Assembly: GCA_905250025.1 (NCBI GenBank)
Contig: CAJNOJ010000016.1
Coordinates: 1 to 64,000, forward strand
Direction: 5' to 3'
Length of the DNA stretch: 64,000 nt
Origin: Adineta ricciae
Taxonomy: Eukaryota; Rotifera; Eurotatoria; Adinetida; Adinetidae
A program made the translations under genes and the position numbers. This document shows positions 1-9,733 of this stretch, in pieces. The notes below the pieces were generated by a model. It did not search any database and had not been told where the DNA came from. It saw only the letters and a list, made by a program, of their open reading frames with translations. How positions within the stretch are numbered: the first letter of the stretch is position 1; every line of letters starts with the position of its first letter.

Positions 1-120
1 AGTGATATGAGCTTAGTATCATCTTTGCTTTGTAGGCTACATACATCATGTCTTTTTATGGGAATTTAGTAGAAGTAGTTCACAAAGTGATATACCCGTC
101 AGTGGAATTCCATCTTAGTA
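1..120 (+). repeat. Inverted copy of 2279-2398
   Basis: These bases are the near-perfect reverse complement of 2279-2398, with about one mismatch. Homology stops at position 120/121, exactly where the transposon terminus beginning at 122 starts. The copy at 2279-2398 therefore looks like the empty-site version of this locus. The left limit lies outside the window. Confidence 0.85.
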
Positions 121-121
121 A

Positions 122-135
122 CAAGTAACGCTCAT
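122..135 (+). mobile_element. 5' terminus of a Helitron-like element (copy A)
   Basis: CAAGTAACGC starts at 122, preceded by host A. It matches the left end at 4515 and is the inverse of the right ends at 6467-6476 and 50160-50169. The host sequence to the left matches 2279-2398, which reads on through TTAGTAA/TTAC without an insert. The right end of this copy is not found, so it is probably truncated by later insertions. Confidence 0.6.
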
Positions 136-538
136 CCTTTGGATTCGCTGACCCTTTTCTGAAAGACTTTTCCGAATGCTGAACACATTCAGAGACTTCG
201 AAACGGAAAAACCGCACTGCGATTGCTACTAGTGCTCAACTGAATCATGGCACTATGTCACACACTAGAACTAGAATGAATAGGATACAGATGTCCTTTT
301 AGGAATCAGACCGCTTAGTCATTTGTCAGTGAATAATTCTCCAGCACTAACTATGTTAACTGGAAAATTCATCGCTCAACGGCTAGTCAGACGACTACTC
401 ACGGCCAACCGTTGACCTTTCTCATCTGGCTTTCTATTTTCACATCACGCCCATGGAAATTTTTTATAAATGCTTTACTAAGTCACTCATAGATGGACGA
501 TATACAGTAGACTACTGGAAAAGTTTGAACATTCGCTT

Positions 539-1367
539 GTGTCTTCCGGCGATAAACCGATTCTGTTCTCTCCTGTCAACGAAATGATACCTTGTCGAAT
601 ATTTTCATTGAGGAATATCCACTCGTCAAATCCCTTTCAAAACTATCGGAAGCCTGGCAAGGATACTCTAAGCGTACACTTTGGGATTAATCTAACATTT
701 AAACGCCTAGTCATTAATCCAATAGAATTCGTATCATATTTTAAATATCTAGGTATAGAAATCAGAACAAAATTTAGTTGGGGTGACTACATCAAGTCAC
801 GAATTTTAAAAATTAGAAATATCTTTAATGCATTAAAAATAATCTATAAACGAATACCTTTGAAACTGATAAACGTTCGAAAGAAATTTTTCTATGCTTT
901 TGTAATTCCTCACTTTCTATGGTTGTTCGTCACTTGGTTTTTATTATACTGATAATCAACAGAGAGAAATTGAACATTTATACGCATCCGGTCTCCGTAT
1001 TGTGTATAACTTATGAGGTTGGGATGATTATAATACATATGTAATGACAAGAGAAAAAACTATGCTAGGTTATCTTTTTAAATATTGGATAGAATTGAAT
1101 AAACATCTTGATACAGCTCATGAAGCAATAGAATATCAACTCACATGGGAAGCATACTTAGTAGCTACTGCACCCGATCGTAACTATTACAAATCGATGA
1201 ATTTCAGAAAGAATAGTATTTTTCCCAACCGTTTAGCACTAAGAGCACATCATTTAAAAATCGACCTTTTTACTTTCTTTGATATTCATGATAAACAGTA
1301 TCATATATTTAAAAAAACGTGTTGCCTGATTGAAAGATCCGTTTTTAAGTATATTTATCCTCCATAA
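539..1367 (+). pseudogene. Non-LTR retrotransposon reverse transcriptase, C-terminal fragment
   Basis: The first part (539-952) contains the FKYLGIEI block and a following W..YI..RI..KI segment, as in the thumb/C-terminal part of LINE-type reverse transcriptases. Reading then continues in another frame: the stretch 953-1043 encodes a sensible continuation (LYASGLRIVYNL, a stop, then GWDDYNTYV) that joins directly to the second part at 1044-1367. So there is at least one frameshift plus one in-frame stop. No catalytic YxDD block or endonuclease is present. This is a dead 5'-truncated copy; the clade was not determined. Confidence 0.7.
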
Positions 1368-1704
1368 ACCGAAATTTATGCATCACATTAAAGTGAAACT
1401 AAAATAAGTACACAGTTTCGAAATCTATAAAATTTCTATTCCACTTGATTCACTTCTCTCTTGACTTCTCTTCATTTCCTCTAACCTTATACCTCGCTTG
1501 TTCTCTTTCTTCTCTTTTCGTATATTCTCTTCAAAACGTCCATCGAGAAGATTCACATATTTAATTTAATTTTAATGAAAGATGTGTAAATATGTTCTTA
1601 TTCTCTCGTTTCTTTTTCTATATTTGTATGATTATCTCTAAAGACAAAGAGTCTGTTAACCCTACGGGGAACAATAAACTGTATGTCAAAAAAAAACAAA
1701 AAAA
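1368..1704 (+). mobile_element. 3' UTR and A-rich tail of the LINE-like relic
   Basis: After the reverse transcriptase fragment comes an untranslated AT-rich tract with an AATAAA at 1673-1678. An A-rich tail (1688-1704, A9 C A7) follows about 10 bp later. A poly(A) signal plus tail is what a target-primed LINE insertion leaves, so the element probably ends near 1704. Confidence 0.55.
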
Positions 1705-1710
1705 GATTTA

Positions 1711-2058
1711 AACGCCTAGTCGTTCGTCGGCCACTCACGGCTAGCCGTTGACGCACATGATCAGTTCTTCCATATAAAGAAGTAGCTCGTTGGCACTGAG
1801 TCGATCTGTGATCGAAGTTATCAAAACCCTTCCTAACTGTGTAGTTTACAGTACATATTCTATTGCTCTGTTCAGTTTGAAGCGCTGATAATGTGCAATC
1901 CCTATTCTCGAAGCTCGAAAGTACATAAATTATGTTCGTTCAAAAACCATTGGCTTTAGTTGAGACAGTGATAAATCTCATCTTTCAAGTAATTTTCAAA
2001 ACAAACGTCTAGTCGTTCGTCGACCTCCCTCCGGTCGGTCACTCACAGCTAGCCGTTG
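1711..2058 (+). repeat. ~350-bp repeat unit bounded by palindromic linkers (unit I)
   Basis: Two copies of a semi-palindromic linker (1711-1750 and 2004-2058; core CTAGTCGTTCGTCGGCC ... GGCTAGCCGTTG) bound a unit that aligns, diverged, with 4697-5069. Shared interior words include CTCGAAGCTCGAAA and AATTTTCAAAA. A degraded linker also sits at 375-414. The two linker halves are imperfect inverted repeats of each other. The spacing suggests a decayed satellite or a small foldback element; no coding capacity was recognised. Confidence 0.55.
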
Positions 2059-2141
2059 CCATGCTATCTCTCTTATTCCTTTCGCCTTTGATCAACTTTC
2101 AAACTGAACGATTGGGTTTTCTTTTATTGTCGCTTCTACAG

Positions 2142-2635
2142 TCATGATCTTCTATTCATTCGACTACCAAAAGAAACTAGATGAGAAAGTCTTATTGTAT
2201 TCTTTGCTTTTGAACGAACATCTTTCATAGCGCTGCATGTGTTCAGAATACTGTTTCTACAGTCCACGCGTCTGTAATTACTAAGATGGAATTGCACTGA
2301 CGGGTATATCACTTTGTGAACTACTTCTACTAAATTCCCATAAAAAGACATGATGTATGTAGCCTACAAAGCAAAGATGATACTAAGCTCATATCACTTT
2401 TTCGGATTTCTTCGATGAGAAACATCATTATGTACAATGCATTAGATCTTTTCGTGTAACTTCTTGAGCTAGTATCTTTGTACAAATGACGTCCGTGAAT
2501 AGCGTTCAGCTCACCATCTTCTACAAAAGATTTTAGAACAGATAAAGAAAAATATTTCCTTAGTAAAGAGGAAGGAACAAGCCCAGGCTCAGCGAATAAG
2601 ACGAAATTCACCCTTAAATTCGAATTTCCCGACAT
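2142..2635 (-). pseudogene. Unrecognised broken reading frame
   Basis: Two minus-strand frames overlap by about 20 bp (2330-2635 then 2142-2351) and would join by one frameshift. I recognise no domain. The middle of this stretch (2279-2398) is the sequence duplicated in inverse orientation at the start of the window. It lies among transposon remnants and is most likely a fragment of an old mobile element; it could also be non-coding. Confidence 0.25.
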
Positions 2636-2716
2636 CAGAAACCCTCGGTCTACTCTGACAATGGATGTTAATAAGTCGTGATTAGTTAATGAAAAATTAA
2701 TAATTAATTAATCAAC

Positions 2717-2990
2717 ACTAACGTCGGATTCGAGATCCTCGACCCCAACTACCCTTCCGTCAACCATTACCCTGTATATTAATAATCTATGTCTAGTTGA
2801 CAGATAGTTAATTAATAGTTAATAATTAATTAAAACTAACCTCAGATTCAATTTCCCCGAGCTCGATTACCCTACCGGTAATCATTTTATAGCAACTATC
2901 GATCAATTTCATTGATTTTAGAAATGCTGATTTCTGATTGGATAGGACAGACAGACAGACAGACAGACTTTAAGCTTTTTAACACAGCAT
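2717..2990 (+). repeat. Diverged GGATTCGAGATCCTCGACCCC repeats and GACA microsatellite
   Basis: A ~50-bp motif (GGATTCGAGATCCTCGACCCC-type, followed by ACTACCCTTCCGTCAACC) occurs at 2717-2765, in weaker form at 2834-2885, and again at 5420-5468. The second and third copies are followed, ~50-60 bp later, by a tetranucleotide run (GACA at 2946-2968; GGAC/GAAC at 5517-5547) and then ACTTTA. Both stretches are therefore diverged copies of one longer repeat. Confidence 0.6.
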
Positions 2991-4514
2991 TTAAACGCTG
3001 TATAACCGTTTCTTTCAGAAAAGCGAATAATAAGAGAATAAATATGGATTACACCAAATTGTATAGATGAAAAAGTTCCCAAAAATAATGAATAGGATAA
3101 GCAGATAAGTATTTCTATAATAACGATAATTCATATTACAAATCATGTTCTGAAAAAAATGACAAATAGATTATGAATGAAAATCTATGAGATTGTTTTA
3201 TTCAAAAATGAAAACCGAGGTGGAAAATAATCTTCTCGTCGACAATTGACATCGATAGGAGAATGATCTGGTTTGGAATCAGTTATTACTTCACCTATTT
3301 TATTACGTAAAAGAAATCCACCCCACCATCCAAATGTACCAACTGTAAGGATAAGCCACGGTAAGTACGGTATGCGGTATTAGATGGCTATACGGCACTC
3401 CCGCGCCATAGTCAGAAGAAGCTTTTTAACAATTATTTTCGAGGATATGTATCATAGTTTTTTCATTCGCGTTTAAATCTTGACAGGAATTCAATAAAAC
3501 TAAACATTTCTCTCTCTTTTATTCTCATCTTTTATATTTCTTGTTCTGTTATCAAAAACAAACGAATATTAATTCGATCCTAATACATCAGATTACGATG
3601 TCAGTGAACTATCATCATTGTCGTATATTTACAACCAATTGATATCAATAAATGCTGTAAGAGAAAGTTTATCATCATTAACCTTTTGCTTTTTCTCGTT
3701 AATGATATTGTTTAATGAAAAGCACAGATAAGTAAGTCATCGACTCTTTTACTGAAACCAAGCTAAGGTACGTCTTGAATGTCGTCAAATCTTTTGATGT
3801 GGCTTAGTTTAGCTAAAAAATGAACGTCGCGTCCTATCTTTAGCTCCATAATTCAGTCTACAAATACATCTGTAGCTCTTAGTTGCAATTGTTAATTTAT
3901 TTAAAACTTGAAATTAAAACGAAAATAAATAAAATATCTAAGGTTATATATGTAGATATATTTACATTTTTGACCGTTACTTTTCCATGCGTGATAAAAA
4001 ATATAATCGTTTAATGATTCAACAGTTTTTAATGCGCAATAGGATTTCACATATTATTCTTGATAATCCAAATGATCAAAATATCATGTAATTCGAACTA
4101 TTGCTAACCTTCATTTTTTTTTCCACGAAGTTCAATATTACTGACGTTTCTGAGAAGTTTTTAAATGTTGTTTCACACAAGAGTTGCTTAAGAATATTTG
4201 TAAGTTTCGAACAGCAACATATCTCTCAACAAAGATAACTAAATTAAGTGATAAAAAACGATCCCACCATGTCTTTATTTGAGACTTCATCACCTTCCAA
4301 AAAATAGATTTTTCTATATAGTCACTCCAAAACTGTCTGATTTCTTAGTGCTCATTCTAAAGAAATAAAAACACTTAATAGTGCAACAGATGTAGACAGA
4401 TATAAAATCTTTTGTTGTAATGATGATGGTTTTCGTAAAGCTGCGCAACACTGTGTGTCAGTGGAATCATATCATGCATTCTTGAAATACTTTTTACGCA
4501 TATGTTTATAATTA
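2991..4514. other. Non-coding AT-rich region
   Basis: No credible reading frame on either strand. A short CGGTA-rich patch (3358-3412: CGGTAAGTACGGTATGCGGT) resembles the one at 5700-5840. Otherwise it is ordinary AT-rich sequence with short A/T runs. Confidence 0.6.
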
Positions 4515-4696
4515 CAAGTAACGCGGCCTAGTAGCCGCTAAACCCTCTACTGAAAGGATAGTATTAGTATTAGAGCACTACTATTCGTCCAAAGAGAGAA
4601 AAAAGTTATTTCAGTTGAACGATCTGATCGTTTGATAATTTGCCAGAATGTTTTATATAGACCAATTTCCCTTCCTGAAATCTTCTGAAATTATAG

Positions 4697-5069
4697 CGCC
4701 TAGTCGCTTGTCGGCCTCTCTCCGGTTCACCACTCACCGCTAGCAGTCGGTACCTAGTAAGTGTTTAATGATACTTTCATATTAGAAAGTACCTCGTTCT
4801 TGTTGAGTCCGTCTCTAGCAAAGTTGCCGAAATTCTTCACAACTTCGTGACCTACAGTATATCTTTTATCATCATTTTTAGTTGAATGAGTTGGTGATCT
4901 ACATAGTTTTTTCTCGAAGCTCGAAAAGATGTCCTATGTATATATACCTTAGAGAAATTATGGACACTATGCGACAGTCTTATAAATCTCACTTTTCAAC
5001 CAATTTTCAAAAGAAACAACTAGTCGTTCGTCGGCCTCCCTTCAATCGGCCACTCGCGGCTAGCCGTTA
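4697..5069 (+). repeat. ~370-bp repeat unit bounded by palindromic linkers (unit II)
   Basis: Second, diverged copy of the unit at 1711-2058, with linkers at 4697-4750 and 5016-5069. The order of shared words is the same. Sequence after 5069 resembles the beginning of a further unit, which supports a formerly tandem arrangement. Confidence 0.5.
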
Positions 5070-5699
5070 CATGCACATTTTCAGTCTCCCATTTAGTGTA
5101 CAGCCACTTTTGAAAGTATTCCACTCATCCTCTTCTATTCTCTCCTTAAAAGTCACCCTCTTTGTGCTACTGTGACTCTCGAAGACAACACTTCACAACT
5201 GAAACATCATTTTGAATGACTGGCATCAGATGCTATTCGTATAGTATAGCTGTTTATAAAAGTGTGTGATCGCATTAATATACTAATGACTATAGAGATC
5301 CAGTGATTGGGCGTCAGTCAGCTATTACATTTTCTTCTACATATTGCCGCTTAAAACATTGGCGTCTAAAAAATTGATTCTTTGTCGTAAAAAACGGGTC
5401 AGAAAGTGTTCATGAAAAAACTAGCACCGGATTCGTGATCCTCGACCCCGATTACCCTTCGGTCAACCCTTCTTAGTCAGAGTTGTAGATTGCTTTTTCG
5501 TTAGTGTAAAGTACGTGAACGGACGAACGTACGGACAAACGAACGAACTTTAGCTCAAATTCTTTGTATACCCTCCTTTCAGTAGAGGGAATAAGTCTAT
5601 GTATATTAATACTTTCCTATCGATGTTCTTCGAAAAAGGAACTTATATGACATATATGAAAGGAAACAAGTTAGAATCACTGTGAGGAAAATTGGACAA

Positions 5700-6065
5700 T
5701 TTTTTGTCGGCGGTACGGTATATCGCGAGACGGTATGCTCAGAACCTGCGCGGTAACGGTACGGTACGGTATGGAACTAAAGAAGACGGTACGCGGTACG
5801 AGACGGTATTAAAATTTGGCAGTACCGCCGGTCTCTGAAAGGTATTTGGTGTTATTAAAACATTACTTTTATGACCATTAGGATCCGGTCGGTACCCACT
5901 GTCGAATTTTATCGGATCAAGTTAATTGGATCCGATAGGGTCCGAAAAGCCGTTGGAACCCAATGCGATTCCGTTCCCCGGTACCCGATAAAAGCCTATA
6001 GGAATTTGTAGGATCCGATAAAGTCCGACAGCTTCCGATCGGATCCTATCGGTTCCGACTCTAGG
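5700..6065 (+). repeat. Degenerate CGGTA-rich and GGATCCGAT-rich tracts
   Basis: 5700-5840 repeats ACGGTACGGTAT-like words. 5880-6065 repeats GGATCC and TATCGG/CCGATA-like words in both orientations, giving many short palindromes. Both are much richer in G+C than their surroundings and lie inside the Helitron-like element. No reading frame. Confidence 0.6.
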
Positions 6066-6709
6066 ATTGTTGACCTGGGGAGTGTGCCTCTTTCATTTTG
6101 TAAATATGTGTAAATCGATGCTTTGCTAAGTGTCTAGTTTCATGGTAGGCATCTAAAACGTAACATAATTTGAAATTATCTTAAAAGAATCATTTATATA
6201 TGTTCGTCTCCTTTGCCCCTATTTACACTTATGTTAATAATTATATAAGTGTCTGTTTTCTGTCATTGTACCAGATATTGCTTATCGTATTTTCTTTGTT
6301 TCGTTTTTTGATGTAATCATCCATAATCTTGCTAATTGTATTGGTATTTTTTGAAAATATCTAATCTATACTGGAAATAAACTTATATACACCATAATGC
6401 AATAAAAATATAACATCCGCATGCGATATTTCTACGAGAAAGTGCTAAGTGAGTCTGCATCGACGAGCGTTACTTGTCAAGTATTGAGAGTTTTACTTCT
6501 GACATTTTGTATCATTCTTCGTAATCTATACAAGAACTCGTATGCCGCACATAGAAAATTATAGATTGTACATTTCTTTTTCAAGAAGAAAAGTATAGAT
6601 TTAGATATAAATTTTTGTATTTAAGTAGATTCCAATCTCAAATAAATTCTCTAACTGACTACCACATATGTTTCATTACTTTGTTTATTTTTAGAATATA
6701 TTAATCATT

Positions 6710-8143
6710 ATGATACTCATAGCGTCACACAGAGATATTTTAGTTAGCTTGTGTATAATTGCTTCATTTCTTTCATTGTTCTATGGTATGATTATATATA
6801 ATCGTTCCTTAATATCGAACAACAATTCGATTAAAGTTAATCTTCCTTCTTTTCCACCAGTTGGTTGGCAACCAGTTGGTCATAATTATGAAGAACAAAG
6901 TCGTCTACGTGATATGTCTATTGTTGCTGCTGCTTGGCCAGAAACAGCTGAAGATAATATACCTACAGTACCATGTTTATCAGCTGATGGCCATTTGCTT
7001 GTGTTAAGTGTTGCAGCAAGTCGTGTACGTTACGGAACAAGCGTAACATTTATGATAGTTTATCCAACTGATGTGAAACGAGTTTTACCCAAAACAATTC
7101 CGTCCGATCCAATTTTTCCAAATAAATTAAGTTTATGGTGCATCTTTAGTGATGGGTCGGTGACACCAGCTTATGATTACGATCAGAACTATGGAAATGA
7201 TCGTGTTTCGCTTTTAGATTGTCCACTTACGTCATTTGCAAGTGAAGAATTATGGAAATATAAACGAACATTACGTGTATATCTCGCCTCAACAACAAAC
7301 AAAGATAGAAATATACCCATATTAAAAGCTTTTGTCAACGTTCCAAAATCATCTGTGAATTCAAAAAATACGAGTCAAGAATTCTTCGTAATGTGTACAT
7401 CACCTCTGCATAATAAAGCTGATTATATCATTCAATGGATCGAATTTCATCGATTAGTTGGATTTCAGAAATTTGTTATTTATAATACAACTGATACAAA
7501 TAATCATCTTTTATCTATTGTCAACATTTATTCTAAAAGAAATCCAGGTGTTGTTGATATTGTACAATGGAATTTTTCACATCTTGGTCTAGCAGATGTT
7601 TTATCAACACGATATTTTCAAGTCGAAGCTTTACATGACTGTCTCATACGTTATGGTGATCAATCACATTGGTTAGGAATGTTAGATCTCGATGAATATA
7701 TTGTACCACTTCTACCATATAAAACGATTGCTGATTATGTTCATGATACTTATGGTCGACGCATAATAGGATCAATTAATCTATGGAGTCAATTTTTTTG
7801 TACAAAGTATTCTGATAGTTATACATCCGTTGAAAATAATACGAATCATCTGACTATTGAACGATTTACATATCGCGCAAAAGATTTATTTAAGAGTGGA
7901 CGTGAGAAATATTTATATCGACCACAATTTGTCCAATATTTATCTATTCATCATCAGGTAATCGGACTCTCTAAACAACAACCTTCAAATAATCATATCA
8001 CATTAGCACATTACGCACCCATGACTATGTTACGATCAATGCCTGGTTGTAAAATTAATGAATACGTAGAGGATACAAGTATTCGAGATCGATTCGCAAA
8101 CAGAACGAAAGCAGCAGTAGCAGTTTTAATGGAGAGAAATTAA
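6710..8143 (+). CDS. Glycosyltransferase family 92 (DUF23) type II membrane protein
   Basis: 477 residues, one exon. A short cytoplasmic tail and one membrane anchor (about residues 9-30) make this a probable Golgi type II enzyme. The catalytic part starts near residue 225 (FFVMCTSPLHNKADYIIQWI). It contains the family landmarks: the EFHRLVGFQKFVIYN block, a GMLDLDEYIVP acidic motif (the metal/nucleotide-sugar binding DxD equivalent) near residue 325, and a late LAHYAPM motif. The family in animals transfers hexoses, for example beta-1,4-galactose to core fucose in C. elegans; the substrate here is unknown. The ATG at 6710 is the first in frame and directly precedes the anchor. It sits next to a broken fucosyltransferase-like gene, so this may be a glycosylation-gene neighbourhood. 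Confidence 0.9.
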   Translation: MILIASHRDILVSLCIIASFLSLFYGMIIYNRSLISNNNSIKVNLPSFPPVGWQPVGHNYEEQSRLRDMSIVAAAWPETAEDNIPTVPCLSADGHLLVLSVAASRVRYGTSVTFMIVYPTDVKRVLPKTIPSDPIFPNKLSLWCIFSDGSVTPAYDYDQNYGNDRVSLLDCPLTSFASEELWKYKRTLRVYLASTTNKDRNIPILKAFVNVPKSSVNSKNTSQEFFVMCTSPLHNKADYIIQWIEFHRLVGFQKFVIYNTTDTNNHLLSIVNIYSKRNPGVVDIVQWNFSHLGLADVLSTRYFQVEALHDCLIRYGDQSHWLGMLDLDEYIVPLLPYKTIADYVHDTYGRRIIGSINLWSQFFCTKYSDSYTSVENNTNHLTIERFTYRAKDLFKSGREKYLYRPQFVQYLSIHHQVIGLSKQQPSNNHITLAHYAPMTMLRSMPGCKINEYVEDTSIRDRFANRTKAAVAVLMERN

Positions 8144-8386
8144 AACCAGAAACATTCTTCAAACATATCGTTTATGGAAGAAATTGCAAGACATAAACTA
8201 ATTCTGTTGTGCGAGTAAGATGTAACTAGTTTGATCTTTTTATGGAACTATCGTGCAAAACTAATAATCTAGAGATTTTATACAAATGAAAAGAAGATTT
8301 TTATTCACTAAATATGAGTTCTGTTTCACTTTATTTTATTTTTATCTTTAGATTATTTGAATGATTGAAAATTAACAATAGCAAAA

Positions 8387-8776
8387 ATGTTGGTAAAGAG
8401 AGAGATGGAAATGCTGGTTTTCTCTGTTATAATTTTGATGTGTTTCTCCATAATATATATGCAAGCAGAAAAGAATTATGTTTTCAAATTATGGAAAAAT
8501 TACAACCAACTCAAAAGTTCTAAACGATGTATTATTGTTTTACGTGAACGTAGTGGCCGACTTGGTAATCGTTTATTTATGTTTGCTTCTGCTTACGTTC
8601 AATTAGTACAGCCTAATAAAATTTATTCTCTTTCAGATCAATCTGATGAGATTCATCGGTGTGAAGCTAGCTCCTTCATGCTAGCTTCACACCGATCAGA
8701 CCACACAATCACAAACTTTTTTCATATGACCCTTTCTTTCAGTCGAGTGAACACTTTCGTTAACGGTTCGTCTTAA
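8387..8776 (+). pseudogene. Truncated GT11-like alpha-1,2-fucosyltransferase
   Basis: The 129-residue frame starts with a membrane anchor (about residues 9-26) and then SGRLGNRLFMFASAY, which matches the first donor-binding motif (GGLGNQLFQYA type) of GT11 fucosyltransferases. Normal family members continue for another 200 or more residues. Here homology ends at about residue 88, where the DNA forms a perfect 17-bp hairpin (8655-8696), and the tail after it looks like non-homologous read-through. Most likely a 3'-deleted pseudogene; expression of a stub cannot be excluded. Confidence 0.65.
8655..8696. repeat. Perfect 17-bp inverted repeat, 8-nt loop
   Basis: Left arm ATCGGTGTGAAGCTAGC (8655-8671) and right arm GCTAGCTTCACACCGAT (8680-8696) are exact reverse complements around TCCTTCAT. 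It marks the point where fucosyltransferase homology stops, so it probably records a foldback repair event rather than a regulatory site. Confidence 0.95.
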
Positions 8777-8959
8777 TTATCATCATCTAATGTACGTCTT
8801 TGTATCAAAACAGACTCATCAATTGTTGAATGTATGATTAATTTACAGAGCGCTACGACTGAAAAAATCGAATACATATAGTTGAAACGAACTTTTTTTT
8901 CTCTTTTATTTATCGAATTGATAATCTTTTCCATTCAGCATGAAAACATCGTTCTTTTT

Positions 8960-9663
8960 CTACCAACGTGGGTTGTGATATAAGTAAACATAATTACGTC
9001 TGTCATATCGAAGTTCACATCGTCGACCGCGATAGTTTTGTCCACAAGAACAGTATGCTTGACCATATGCATTCACACATCGACCACCATTGTAGCACCT
9101 ACAATTAACAACATGAGAAAATCGATTCAATATTTCGTTGTTGATTAATCTTACCAGTTGGAATCACAGGCCGGACGGCATGCATACGAACAATTGTTAC
9201 CATAGGTCCCTGGTGGACAAATGCAAACTGCTTGAAGAGTTAATTGATTGACAACACAAGTTCCACCATTTGAGCATGGATTATTTGTTAAGCATGGATT
9301 GACTGGTAATGGATTTACTGGACAGTCAGGATTGGCAATAATATTATTTGGACATAGACAAATGTAAAGAGCTGGATTTTGATTTGTTGGTATACATGTA
9401 GCACCAGCCGGACAAACAGCATTAGCACATTGATTTGGAATGACAACGGGCGATTGCGTCGTTGTTATAACAACTCCACCGGTACATTGTGCTGCTGTTG
9501 GCTGTAATGTCATGTCTGGACAAAGACAAGAGAAAGCGGTGCCTGTTTGAACACATGGATATGATCCACATGTTGCTTGAGCTGCTGCTGTACATTGATT
9601 TTGTCCACGAACTGTGGCTAGCAATGCAACAAGAAGAACAATCGCACTTTTAAGAAACAACAT
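8960..9663 (-). CDS. Secreted EGF-like domain protein
   Basis: Two exons, 9155-9663 and 8960-9098, joined across a 56-nt GT-AG intron with codon phase kept, give 215 residues. I chose the ATG at 9663 because it is followed at once by a signal peptide (MLFLKSAIVLLVALLATVRG). The upstream in-frame ATG at 9765 would bury that signal. The mature part has about four cysteine-rich modules. The third (NPCSNGGTCV ... CICPPGTYGNNC) and the last, split by the intron (WCYNGGRCVNAYGQAYCSCG), are clear EGF-like domains; the first two are looser. The tail is short and tyrosine-rich. No membrane segment after the signal, so it should be secreted. Partner unknown. Confidence 0.85.
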
Positions 9664-9726
9664 GATCGAACGTGTTCGATAGTTTCTCGTTGAGATAAAT
9701 ACTTCCAAATGGAAGTCGACGTCTGA

Positions 9727-9733
9727 TTTTATA
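9727..9733 (-). promoter_or_regulatory. TATA box candidate for the EGF-domain gene
   Basis: TATAAAA on the minus strand lies about 64-70 bp upstream of the chosen ATG at 9663. This spacing supports that start over the upstream in-frame ATG at 9765, which would lie upstream of the box. Confidence 0.45.

Larger units (their letters stand above)
4515..6476 (+). mobile_element. Non-autonomous Helitron-like element (copy B)
   Basis: The element begins CAAGTAACGC at 4515 after host A (4514) and ends GCGTTACTTG at 6476 before host T (6477), giving 10-bp inverted ends. Its last ~400 bp (about 6080-6476) are ~90% identical to 49785-50169, the 3' end of an element that still encodes Helitron-type helicase. 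The interior has no transposase: it carries a repeat unit (4697-5069), a GGATTCG repeat copy (5420-5468), a perfect 16-bp inverted repeat (4543-4558 with 5574-5589), and CGGTA- and GGATCCGAT-rich tracts. Insertion between A and T is the Helitron habit. The inverted ends fit the Helentron/Helitron2 group better than canonical TC...CTRR elements. It may be a composite of nested insertions. Confidence 0.6.

Noticed and set aside
4882..5175. 97-residue plus-strand reading frame
   Set aside because: Lies across repeat unit II and its linker; composition is random and no domain is visible.
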